NCBI GenBank assembly: GCA_943735955.1
Contig: OX030967.1
Location: forward strand, 5,581,759-5,645,758
Direction of reading: 5' to 3'
Origin: Piscicola geometra
Lineage: Eukaryota; Annelida; Clitellata; Hirudinida; Piscicolidae
Length of the DNA: 64,000 bases
Below, in pieces: positions 28,784-40,141 of the stretch (position 1 is the first letter of the stretch; the number at the start of each line of letters is the position of its first letter). The notes beneath the pieces are model-generated. The model saw nothing but the letters and a program-made list of their open reading frames with translations, was not told the DNA's origin and did not search any database. The position numbers and the translations under genes are program-made.

Positions 28784-29701
28784 TGTGGAGGGGTCGAAGG
28801 GGAGTTTGCTTGTCTTTACATGGTTTTAGGGGGTGTTCCAACGCTTTTTTTAAATTGAAGGGGGTTTTTCACTTTTTTTCTGAGTTGAAGGGGGTTTTAA
28901 AAGGTAAATTGGTCTAAATAATGTAAGTTTTTAGAATATTGGTTATAAAGTAATTTATATTGTTTTTATTTAATATAATTTACTGAAAAACTGAACAAAA
29001 TAAAAAAGAGCAAAAAGAAAAGCAACACAAGAAGCATTGAGAACTTGAACTTTACACACGATTTTTCTCGCCGTAATTCAAGCATTCTCATTCGCACAAT
29101 CTTGATTTTTATAAACGAAAAAAAATGTTTCATTACTTTTTTCAAGTTAAAACTTTATTCTGCAATTTATTTATAAAATATTGTAGTTTTTCGAGAACAT
29201 TTTAAAATTATTATTTTTAAATTGAAACTTTTTCTTTAAAATTTAAATCATTTAAACTTTATCTCAATTTAGTTTTAAATTTATCATGACGTAATTTAAA
29301 CGCAGAATTTACAAAAAAACTTATTTTAAACATCGATATTTTCATCCCTATTTTGTCTTTTTTATTATAATCAGTAGATTTTTAGAAACTTCATATTTTT
29401 ATGAATAAATATTTTTATATTTTATCACCTGTCAATGGAAATTTTCCATCATTTAAATTGTTTCATTGGTGCGTCTACATTGTAGACTCTACAACAACCA
29501 TCACATAGACCACATCTTCTCACCACACCCTTTTATTTTCATTCAATACCTCGCCTTCAGCTGAACGCCCCTTTGATGGATTTCTGTGTGAAATAGATAA
29601 AGGTGTGTGCAGGAAAATTGAATATAATACTATTGATGAAGCCCCCTAGCGACCAATTTAATATTTTTCATAGATCCAAGACCAAAGAAAAATCGACGAC
29701 C
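28784..29701. other. Intergenic between MMP A and MMP B
   Basis: 3' UTR of MMP A followed by AT-rich sequence. The last 120 bp (about 29575-29700) repeats the 5' leader of MMP A (23930-24056), including the GGTGTGTGCAGGAAAATTGAAT string, so the promoter-proximal region was duplicated with the gene. Confidence 0.5.
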
Positions 29702-32700
29702 ATGTTTTTGTGGCATGAAGTGTTGTTGCTGCTGGCAATTGTTGAAAAAGTTGTTTCAGAAAACCCAACATACAAAACGTACGAAGAGCAAAGGGTGAGC
29801 TGGTCAATGTTGTTTCCTCTAACCATTTAAAACGACTTCATTTTTCCCCGAATGTTTCGAACTTCAACCTTAATTCTCTATACAAAATGAGATTCCAATT
29901 ACATCCATTTTTTATGTACATTGAAAAGTTAATAAAATTTAAACTAAAATGTTTTTATTTCTTTTCCTATGTTCATTATTTACCTATATGTTATAGCCTA
30001 TATCCTAAGTATTTTCACCTTGCCATCTTCCGCTTATACAGAACTTCTTTTTGCAATACAAATACATGGGAAGATCAAGAGCAAATTCGAACATGGAAAG
30101 ATTTGGGGAAGCTTCGGATGAGTTCAAGGAAGCCGTCAAAGCTTTCCAGTTCATGTACGGACTAAATATAACGGGTGAGTGTTGAGGTAGAAAGGTTAAG
30201 ATATCGCCGTAGTTGGTGTTGTCGGGATGTACTGAGGCTGTGGTGTCTTTGTGGTGTAGTTTGAGACCCGTGTAATATTGATTTTTGGATTACTTTTTTC
30301 ATTGTGGACAGGTTTGAGTACTTTACCATAATGCAGTAGCGCCCAATCGCCACCACGCAGGCGAAATGAACGAGGAGTCGATAAGGAGCATGGGCCTTCC
30401 CCGATGCGGGGTGCCCGATTTTGAGGATCCTTCAGACTTCATCAGAAGAAAGATGAAAAGATATGTGCATTCTGGTAGGTGGAAAAAGGGATGGATCATG
30501 ATGGGTGGATAATAGGACAAGAGATAGTGAATGGGAAAATGTAATTTAAATTTAAGTGACGGTTTTATTGTAAAGGTTTGAAATTTTTAATAAATACATT
30601 TTGTAATCTTTGATTTGCAAATAAAGAAAATTAAACTCAATACATTCATCCTTTTTGAAACATAACAATAATATTAACTAATCAGTCATACTTATAGCTA
30701 TAATTTTTCTTTATTTAAACATTTATTCAAAGAATTCAAATGGACGAAAAATCTAGTCCACTACCGATTCAACTCTTTTTCTTCTAAGCTCCCTGAACAA
30801 GAAGTCAGAAATGTTGTCAGAAAAGCTTTCGACGTTAGTAACCTTTCATTCAATAACCAAAAGTTTCCACTATAACTCACACAATAACCAGAATTATACC
30901 AAACCCCATTATAAAGCCCCTTTAACAATGTTTAAAAATTTAATTTAAATTAATAAAAAAAAACCTACTCTCTACAAAACGACCACAGGCTTGGGAGGAA
31001 TTCGCAAATATAAACTTCGAAGAAGTTCAGCCACCGCAAGCAGCTCCCATCGAAATAGCTTTTGTGACTGGGCATCATGGCGACAGCGATCCTTTTGTCG
31101 ACTACAGAATAGTTTACGGACATGCATTTTTCCCTGGTCCTGGAATCCAAGGTGACGCCCACTTCAATGATGTTACCGCGTGGACTCTGGAGCCTGCGAA
31201 GGGTCGGTTGAATGGTGTTTGTGGGCCTCACAGGTGGGTTAAATGGTGGTTTGCGGAGCTCATAGGTGGTTAAATGGTGGTTTGTGGGCCTCACAGGTAG
31301 AGCATGATTATTGCAAAATAATCAAAAGTCCAATTTTATGAACAGTGAATTTTCTTCCAAACAAGCTTCCATTAACACTACATAAAATGAAATATTATTG
31401 GCGCAAACAGGTCGTATGGCCAAATCTCAGTGAAATAGAACCATCATGTTTAACTAGCGAAATAAAAAGAAAAAATATACATTTATATGAATCTAGCATC
31501 AGAGCCGCAAGCACCACACAGACGTGAATTTTTACTTTGTGGCACTGCACGAGCTTGGGCACAGCATTGGACTGCGACACACGGACGATGAAAGGGCCAT
31601 CATGTTTGCAGCCTACGAAGGCAAAAAAGATGTTCAGCTCCAGCCAGATGATATCAGAGGAATTGTAGCTTTGTATGGTATGTGTTGGGTGATCATAGGT
31701 TGGAATGATTTGAGAGATATTAAGCGATTTTTGAGATGAATAAATATTTAGAAAAAAAAATTGGAAAGCATAGGGGATTTAGATATTTTTTTAATAAATT
31801 CTTTTTGAAATAAATTTGTAGTTTGTAAAAGATTTTTAGGAAGGTGATAAAAAAGTTAAATTCATTAAGAAACAAATATTTTTCAGCTAAAGTAAATCAT
31901 CATTCTCCAAATCTAACTTCATTCCAATTTATTTCAGGACCACGAGTTCCAAACGAAAACAAGACAGAAACAAAAACCTCGTCAAGAGAAGAGTTTGAAA
32001 ATGTAAATGAAATTTGTAAACTCACCAAAGTGGACGCCATATGCTCTGTTGGGAATGCCATCTTGATCTTTTCCGGTCGGTTGTTTGGGAGGGATGAGCG
32101 ATTGTTTTGGTGGTGTTTTTATTGGTTGGTATGTTGCGCAGTTTGGACTTTGTTGAAAACTACACAATACATTCAAGCCTACAAAAGAATAGCTATCTAA
32201 GCCCCTGTAAATCCTAACAAACAACCAGATTCCAAATTCTTTATCGTAGACGGAATTGCTGATAACATCAAAAATGTTCGTGTTTACAACTTTAAAACTT
32301 CCTTACCAAGCCTCACCACTGATTCGGTCGACTTTGCCATTGTTGAAAAACCTAGCCAAGATAAAAGCTTTGTAAGACTGCATTCGGTTGGTTGTGCTTG
32401 TGTGTGTATAAAGTTTAAACACTTACCGAAACTTCTACACCATTACAACTTACTCACTCCACCGAAACATTTCTCTTCTGCAGCAAGGGCAAGTCTGGAA
32501 GTACCAATTCATAGAAGGATTCGGAATTTGTAACGCATCCTTGCAACTAGGCTACCCTAAAAATGAAACGGAAGAGATCACAGACATTCCGAGTGGAATC
32601 AGTGCGGCCTTTACGTGGAAGAAAAATGGAAAAGAATATTTTTTCAAAGGTTAGGCTTTCTCTATTAACAAAGTTTGAAACTAATACAAGGTATTGAAAT

Positions 32701-33368
32701 GAGAAAAAGATTTGGTATTATAAATTCGAATATTTAATGAATTTCTTTTGAATCTGAATCTCATTAACGTATAATTACAACTTGCTCAAAAACTGAAGAA
32801 GCCAAACTTTCAAAAAAGTGTTGAATTGTACATTTCTTAATAATCTCATCCCACTCCCCAGAAAACAAATACTACCGCAAGCAGGGTTACTTCTCGTGGA
32901 TGGATGAGGGATATCCCAAAGAAGTGAGCGCATGGCGAGGTGTGCCCGACAGCATCGATGCAGTTTTCTCTTACCTTCCCACCGACAATGAAAAGAGCGC
33001 AACTTTCTTCTTCAAAGGAAACCATGTATTCTTCTACAACGAAGCTCTTGACCAAGTGAGTAGTGGCCCAAAAGCTGTTGAAATATTTTAACTTTTTAAA
33101 AAACCTTTTAATCTCTATTTTTCAACATTTTTTTTAATCTATTTTTTTTACTGGATTTTGTTGTGCTTTATTATTATTTTAACTCCAATGTACCACCCAG
33201 GTTGACATTCGCTTCCCAAGAAATCTCAAATCCTTCTTAGGCTGCAAGGTCTCTCCAGCTGTTGAAAGACTACAAGAAGTTAGAAATTCTCAGACAAGCG
33301 TGCAGCTGCACTGGAATCTTGGCGCTGTCAGCTTCAGCGTCTTTGTTACCTTGACCTTTGTGGCTTGA
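29702..33368 (+). CDS. Matrix metalloprotease with hemopexin domain, GPI-type tail (MMP B)
   Basis: Eleven exons join in phase to 539 aa: 29702-29794, 30042-30174, 30361-30474, 30733-30833, 30989-31202, 31522-31677, 31938-32075, 32229-32371, 32484-32649, 32862-33055, 33201-33368. Exon phases equal those of MMP A, and several exons are the same length. It has a signal peptide, prodomain with cysteine switch PRCGVPD, a basic processing site (RRKMKR), structural-zinc/calcium segment (HHGDSDPF...HAFFPGPGIQGDAHFND), intact active site HELGHSIGLRH with Met-turn (AIMFA), a linker with one Cys, hemopexin repeats and a hydrophobic C-terminal segment (LGAVSFSVFVTLTFVA) typical of a GPI signal. An active pericellular protease is expected. 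Prodomain exons are nearly identical to MMP A, while catalytic exons differ more. Confidence 0.9.
31200..31305 (+). repeat. Short minisatellite in MMP B intron 5
   Basis: Three imperfect copies of a unit of about 32 bp containing TTAAATGGTGGTTTG and GGGCCTCACAGG, starting right after the donor. The inverted copy of this region at 46340-46600 has more units. Confidence 0.8.
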
Positions 33369-33921
33369 TGGGGAGTGGTCGAGGGGGAGTTTGCTTGTTT
33401 TAAGAGGTTTATCTTTTTTTCGAGAAGTTGGTTATTTGAAGGTAAATTGACAAGATTATTTCTAATGAGATGTCTAAGGTTATTTCTATTGAAGCAATAA
33501 AAAACTGCAAAAAGAAAACTAACGGGAAAGCAATCAAAGTCTTGGACACATTCGAAGCATTCTCATTCGATCAAAACAAAAAATTGTATAAACAAAAAAT
33601 ATCATTCAATTCAAATTTGTCAAAAATTAAAAAAAAAATTTGTAGTTTGCTTATATAAAAAATGATTTAAATTTTTAGATTTTAAACGTTATTATTATAA
33701 ATTATTGAATTATTACTGGTTTATGAGATAAATAGCTCAAAATAAATATTTAGAACTGGTATCTTCAAAAATACGATTTTATATAAACTATTTTGTGAAA
33801 CGAGAGTCTTCACATCAAATATAATTGTAAAAGATACTTTTATTGGTTTACTAATACTTGTATCACCAAAACCAAAAAAAGGTAAGCAAATAGCCCCTGT
33901 TAAGATTCGGGTTAATCTTGT
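33369..33921. other. Convergent 3' intergenic region
   Basis: Between the stop of MMP B (plus) and the stop of the first ShKT/PLAC gene (minus). AT-rich; no gene seen. Confidence 0.4.
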
Positions 33922-36900
33922 TTAATTAGAGTTGCAAGACCCACAGCACTCCATTCTTTTAGTCTGGCAGTACTTTGGATGGCACCATTCGAAGCGGTTT
34001 CCGTAACGGCAAGCTGTTAGTAGAAAAATACTTTTAGTTTTATTTTGTGAGATTTTTATAAATAAGAATAAACCAATTCGAAGAAATTACGAAGCCTTAT
34101 TTTTTTCCAGTTTTGCTTTCACAAGTGGAACTCATTGATTTGGTTCTCAAGCTGTAATTCTCAAAACAGCAATCGGAACTTTTAGCACCCCGCTTAGAAG
34201 AGTATACTTTTTTAAGAGAGGATGCTAAGAGTTTACATTGAAGAAACAGAAAAATTCTGTTAAAATATTTCACAAAAAACCCTACAGTTAAAGGAAGAAA
34301 GAAGTAACTTACCCTAGGTCATTCATTGACAACTTTTTTATTTATTTTTATTTATCTGACATATATAATAAAAAATTATATTCCAATTCACAAACATTTC
34401 ATATCTATACAAAAATACAACTTGTTGTATTGAAATATTTCATTTTAATAGAGAAATACTTTTGATGACGTAGAACAAGAAAAAGGAGGGTAAGAAGGGA
34501 TTATATTTACAGATTCAGCACACAAAATAGATGAATAATCATTTATTCAAATTTAATTTACTTGAAACATTATTCAATTTGTCAGCCAGTAAAATTAATC
34601 CAATTTAAAACTTCATATCGTCTATTAATTAATATAAATTCTAAAGTTTCAAAATACTCCTCACCTCTATTCTGGGAGTTCTTCAGTCGCTCACAAGTGG
34701 CAGCGCAAGTCTGGGCGGTCTTGCTGTTATGACAAGAACCCGCGAACATTGTTGGACACCAGGCAGCCTTGTCATAAGGAGCATCTGTCGTAGAAATTTT
34801 AATATAAGGCATGAAGAAATAATGTTCACAAACTTTTAATTTTAATTAACTATTAGAGATAAATGATTGATGCTTTAGTTTCAACGAGAAATTCGAGAAG
34901 GTTTGAGAGTAATGCTTTGATTGTAGACGGATTTACCAGGATTGAATGCCTTCAAGTAGGGTCTGCATGTTTGGCAGCACTGAAAGGATGTTGTTTCAAC
35001 CCTGCACTGCTGAATTCCCTTCACGTGTGAGGGACACCAGCCCACTCGGTCCCCGTACTCACAGCCTAGTCGTTTAAGATTTTAATTAGTTAACTAATTA
35101 CTGTATCAATTAATTAACTAATTAAAATTTTTAAAATGTTTATATTAAACTTGTTTTAAATATTAAATATCTTAGCTTTAATACTCTGTCAACCTAACCA
35201 GTGGAATACTCAATTACTTGAAACATTACAGTCTGTCACTAACAAATCCAATTTAAAAATTCATATCGGCTAATAATTATTAATTAATCAATATAATGAA
35301 TATATATTCGAAGGGTTCAAAAATAAAAGGCTCTTGCCTCTATGTTGGGAGTTCCTCAGTCGCGCACAAGTGGCAGCGCAATCATGGGCAGTCTGGCTGC
35401 TATAGCAAGAACGCGCCAACATTGATCGACACGGGGAGACCTTGTCATAAAGAGCATCTGTCGTAGAAATAGAAATAATGGGAAAAAATATAATGCATGT
35501 ACAAATAATGTTTAAAATTTTCAACTATAGTTAACTATTAGAGATAAATGAGTGATGCTTTGGTTGTAGACGGATTTACCAGGATTGAATGCCTTCAAGT
35601 AGGGTCTGCATGTTTGGCAGCACTGAAAGGATGTTGTTTCTACCCTGCACTGCTGAATTCCCCTCACTTCTGAAGGACACCACTCCACTCGATCCCCGTA
35701 CTCACAGCCTAGTCGTTTAAGATTGTAATGATTTTAATGATTGTCGTTTGAGATTTTGATGATTAAACTAATTAATTAGAAATGTAAAGATGCCTCTATT
35801 CTGCAATACGTTACGCATTCATTTGTGAGCTTAAAAATTTCATTAAAATATATCAGCTTCAATATTCTGCCCTACCAGTAACCTATTTAAAATATAACAA
35901 ACAAATCCAATTGAAAATTTCATATCGTCTAATATCGTCTACTATTTAATATAAATTCTAATATTTCAAAAATACTCCTCGCCTCCATTCTGGGAGTTCC
36001 TCCGTCGCGCACAAGTGGCAGCGCAAGTCTGGGCGGTCTTGCTGTTATAGCAAGAACCCGCGAACATTGTTGGACACCAGGGAGCCTTGTCGTAAGGAGC
36101 ATCTGTCGTAGAAATATTAAATGGATGTTATGAACAATTTTTACTAAATCTTGGTTAACCACTAAAGATAATTAATGTATGTTTGAATTTTAATAAAAGC
36201 TTCGAGAATTTTTGAGAATAATACTTTGGCTTTGATTGTAGACGGGTTGGCCAAGATTGGGTCCCGTCAAGTAGGGTCTGCATGTTTGGCAGCACTGAGA
36301 AGGTATGTTGTCTGCCCTGCACTCCTTGACCCCGTTCACATGTGTCACGCACCAGTTGAAGTGATCACCGTACTCACAATCTAGTCGTTGAAGATTTTAA
36401 TTATTTAAATAAATAAATAATGGAAAAAAAGAAAGGCTTATCTCGTATTAAATCTTACGTCTTTATTCAAAAGAATTAAGCTTTTTTACCCTGACCTTAA
36501 ATAGCTCACCTGGCTGGTTTGTTCGAAATCGAGCACACGTGCCTTGACACGTGTCCCTGGTCTGTTGGCTGTAGCAATGTTCTCCTACGATGCTTGAACA
36601 CCAGCTGGCCTGTCACCATGGGAGGCTGTCGTGGAAATGCCAAATACTTCTTACGAAAGGTTTTCTCTTAAAACGTAATTAACCACCACAGATAAATGAA
36701 TGATGCTTTAATTTTACTGAAAACTTCGAGAATGCTCGATGGTAATACTTTGGGTTTTGTTGAAGGCGGTAGGACTAGAATTAGAGGCTGCCGAGTCGAG
36801 TTTGCAGCTTTTGCAGCAAGAACAAGCCACTCTTCCCACCTCGCACTGCACAACTTTCGTGATCGTCGTGCACTGCCTGAAATGGTCTCCGAACTCACAA

Positions 36901-37588
36901 CCTGGCCGTTGATGTTTTTTATTTTTTATATAAATATTCAATTAATGAAAAGTTTAAAATTTTCTTATTTTGAAAAATCTTACGCCTTTATTTATGAGAA
37001 TTTTGCTTTTTTCAAAGTGCATTTGCTTAAATATCCCGCCAACCTAATCAGTCAAATACTTAATTACTTGAAACATTACAATCTGTCACTATCAAACGTA
37101 TTTTTATATACATTATAGTTGTAAAGGAACAATGGGGCAGTTTTAAATGACGCATTAGTATATTTTAAAGGTTTTTTTGATAAATTTCTTTTGAAATGTA
37201 ATAAATCAAAAGTCTTCAACCACAACTCTTCTCTGCACCCTGACTTTGAAATACTCACTTGGCTTTTTTTTTGGCTCACACGTACTTGGACACGTCTTAC
37301 TGATACGCTGGTAGTCGCAACGACATGTAGCTATTTCTAAACACCAGGCAGTCTTGTCGCTATAGGAAGCTGTCGTTGAAATTTCAAATACAAAAACTTG
37401 TTATAGAATTTTTTTCCAGAAACGTAATTTACTTTTAAAGATAAATAAATCAAATCCTATTTTAGATTTACTGAGAGATAAGAGAAATTGAAGAAGTTGC
37501 GGTGAGACTAACACTTGAGCACTGAAGCATTGGCCTGTAACACCAGCATCGCAATCAAGCCCAGGCTACACACTATTTCCCAGCGCAT
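33922..37588 (-). CDS. Secreted protein of alternating ShKT-like and PLAC-like modules (X1)
   Basis: Eleven minus-strand exons: 37588-37513, 37369-37259, 36901-36749, 36625-36510, 36380-36225, 36102-35983, 35708-35580, 35457-35338, 35065-34937, 34784-34665, 34013-33922. Exon 1 is a signal peptide (MRWEIVCSLGLIAMLVLQA). The other ten exons alternate strictly. Even exons carry a four-cysteine ShKT-like module (WC-x7-C-x8-C-x3-C, lacking the first and last Cys of classic ShKT). Odd exons carry a six-cysteine module (C-x8-C...C-x8-CC-x2-C) like the PLAC domain of papilin/ADAMTS proteins. All internal junctions are phase 1. Exon 4 is one base short and frameshifted. Exons 6 and 8 end at GC donors. 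About 440 residues if the shift were absent. Role unknown; ShKT and PLAC domains occur in secreted and matrix proteins. Confidence 0.75.
36510..36625 (-). pseudogene. Frameshifted ShKT exon (exon 4 of X1)
   Basis: This exon matches the other ShKT-like exons, with both splice sites intact (acceptor CGACAG, donor GTGAGC), but it is 116 nt where its siblings are 111, 117 or 120 (all multiples of three). One base is missing near 36603-36606, between the GAC codon and the conserved TGG TGT. Read through, the frame meets a TAG about ten codons later. It is either a true mutation making X1 a pseudogene or a skipped exon (skipping it would not keep PLAC/ShKT alternation), or an assembly error. Confidence 0.7.
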
Positions 37589-38221
37589 TTCTGTGTCAGT
37601 TAAGCGTCCCATATGGTATGAGTTTATTTGAATTTTATTTATTTTTTATAGCAAAAACTTCATTGCAAAGTTGAAATAAGTTTTTTTAAAACGACAAAAC
37701 TTGCGATTTTAAACAAAATTGTATTTCTTCTTATATAATAACAGTTAATTTTTCTTAAAATGGCTGAAGTATCATTGAATTAATCAATATTATCAACTCA
37801 ATTCTTTAGAAACTATTTGACTTCAACTTGAGGGCTTTGTTTATTCAGAATGAAGCTTTATAAGAAAATTGATTTTGAACAAACTATTATTGAAATTTGG
37901 CTTGAAAATCGTATACTCAATTCCTATTCAATTTTTTCTAATTCACAAGCTTATTGTTGTTTTTTATACTAAGACAAATGTAAGAATAATTTTTTAATGC
38001 TTTTTCTTTTTTGTTATTTTTAGGACTGTTTTGTTCTCCGAATGGATCAATGCTTCTCAGAACTTTAATTCGTAAATTCCAAGTCGACTCGAGAAATGCG
38101 TTGCCTTACTTGGTACTCACTCTCTAAATGCAGTTTTTTTTCTTTTCTATTTGAAACAAGTTTACTAAGAACACTATGACCTGCATCTGTACACGTCCCG
38201 TTATTTCCATAATCAATCGGA
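37589..38221. other. Upstream region of X1, duplicated at 53.2-53.8 kb
   Basis: AT-rich, with a TATA-like TTATATAAG on the minus strand near 37730. A stretch from about 37650 to 38220 closely resembles 53240-53830, including the shared TCATTGAATTAATCAAT and AAGTCGACTCGAGAAA strings. No coding signal. Confidence 0.6.
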
Positions 38222-38480
38222 CTGTATCTCATTAAGGTACAATTACAACTCGCTCAACAACTGAAGAATCTAAAATTTCAAAAAAGCTTCGAATTGTACA
38301 TTTCCTAATCATTTCATCCCACTTTCCAGAAAAAAAATACTACCGCAAGGAAGCCAAAGGCTACAAGAAGTCAGCAAAGCCCAGACAAGCGTGCAGCTGC
38401 ACTGGAATCTTGGCGCTGTCAGCTTCAGCGTCTTTGTGGCTTGATGTGGAGGGGTCAAAATGGAGATTGCTTGTTTTTGG
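38222..38480 (+). pseudogene. MMP fragment: intron 9/exon 10 start fused to exon 11 end
   Basis: The left part matches MMP B intron 9 and the first codons of exon 10 (32755-32890, YYRK). It then jumps to the last part of exon 11 (LQEVSKAQTSVQLHW... to the TGA) and the 3' flank. The intervening hemopexin coding sequence and intron 10 are missing. It has no start and no protease part; a duplication remnant. Confidence 0.8.
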
Positions 38481-38499
38481 AGAAAGGGGTGGTTTTAAT

Positions 38500-39400
38500 C
38501 TTTTTTTCCAAAGTTGGAAAAGCTTTTTAGAAGGTAAGATTACTTCAAATGGTTGTTTAAGAATATTTTTATTGCTTCTATTTATCCTTTTTTTTTATTG
38601 ATGCAACAAAATATAAAAAAATTCTTAAATAAAAAAACTGCAAAAAGAAAACTGGAATATAAGTATTAAGAATTTGAACTTAAACACAAAGTTTTGGACA
38701 AATACTAAACTTCCTCATTCAAACACATTAAATTTGTTATAAACGTAAAATAGAATTCTATTTGATTTTTAAAATAAATAATAAAAATTATTTGCAGTTG
38801 GTTTATGACAAAAAATGTTATGATTTTTTAATAGATATTTTATGTTTAGTTCGATTTTAAAAGTTATTAATAGAAATTATTGAAATATTATTTGTTTTTT
38901 AAATAATTAAGTCAAAACACATTTTTTGACATTTTATTTTATAACAAATAATGTCAGAAACAAAAGATCTTACGCCAAATATAAGTGTTTTATTTTTTTA
39001 AACAGATAAATAAACTATCAAAACCATAAAATAATTAAAGTAAGCATCTTCTTCTGTAATTTTGGTTCATCTTTTAGAATTATTGCATGCAAGTCGCACA
39101 GCACTCGAGCCTGTTAGTCCAACAGTGATACGGCTCACAGCCTTCGTTACGGTTACCGTAACGGCATTCTGTCAGTAGAAAATATATATTATTATTTTTT
39201 TAAAGATTTCTGAAAATGAGATGAATACATTAGAAGGAATAACATTCTTGGTTCTAGCTTTCAAACATAACCTATTTGACACTATATGAATTATTAACCA
39301 AAATAATAATTTTTTATGTCTAAAAATTAATATTACTTTTCAAGGTTTTAAAAACTGAAATACTCCTTCCCTCCAGTGCGGTAGTTGCGCAGTTCAATTG
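38500..39400. repeat. Direct repeat, left copy (38.5-39.4 kb; right copy 39.56-40.45 kb)
   Basis: Two copies offset by about 1,062 bp, very similar throughout. Each holds MMP 3' flank sequence and, on the minus strand, the last PLAC-type exon of gene X2 (functional copy 40230-40142; spare copy about 39170-39080). The left copy stops about 33 bp into the preceding ShKT exon, after GTTGCGCAG, where unrelated sequence begins. Confidence 0.8.
39080..39170 (-). pseudogene. Spare copy of the X2 terminal PLAC-like exon
   Basis: On the minus strand it reads CRYGNRNEGCEPYHCW...ECCATCMQ and a stop, identical in protein sequence to the terminal exon of X2 at 40230-40142. Its partner ShKT exon is truncated at 39390, so it is not usable as part of a complete gene unless spliced as an alternative end of X2. 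Confidence 0.7.
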
Positions 39401-39474
39401 CGTTAAATTTTTTAATTGCATTAATTTACTTATTGCGTTATTTTTAAACGGCGTTAATCTATTAATACGTTAAT

Positions 39475-39545
39475 CGAATGTCTTTGTGGCCTTGACCTTT
39501 GTGGCTTGATGAGAAGTGGTCGAAGTGGAGTTTGCTTGTTTTTTG
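39475..39545 (+). pseudogene. Second stray MMP 3'-terminal piece
   Basis: Reads TGTCTTTGTGGCCTTGACC through the TGA and 3' flank of the MMP genes. It starts the right copy of the direct repeat and joins directly to the AATTGCGTTAA-type sequence at 39395-39475 that also occurs at 54405-54490. Confidence 0.7.
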
Positions 39546-40141
39546 GGGAGGGGGACAGTTTTAATCTTTTTTCCCGAAGTTGGAAAAGTTTTTAGAAGGT
39601 AAGATTACTTCAAATAGTTGTTTAATAATATTTGTATTGCTTCTATATTTTTTTTCATTGATGCAACAAAATATAAGAAAATTCTTAAATGAAAAAACTG
39701 CAAAAAGAAAACTTGAATAAAAGTATTGAGAGTTTGAACTTGAACACAAAGTCTTGGACACATTCTAAACTTCCTCATTCAAACACATTAAATTTCTTAT
39801 AAACGTGAAATAGAATTCTATTTGATTTTTAAATAAATTAATAAAAGTTATTTTGCAGTTAGTTTATGACAAAAAATGTTATGATTTTTTTATAGATATT
39901 TTATATTTAGTTCAATTTTAAAAGGTATTAATTTTAATTATTGAAATATTATTTGTTTTTTTACATAATTAAGTCAAAACACATTTTTTGACATTTTATT
40001 TTATAACAAATAATGTCAGAAACAAAAGATCTTACGCCAAATATAGGTGTTTTATTTTTTTAAACAGATAAATAAACTTTCAAAACCATAAAATAATTAA
40101 TGTAAGCATCTTCTTCTGTAATTTTGGTTCATCTTTTAGAA

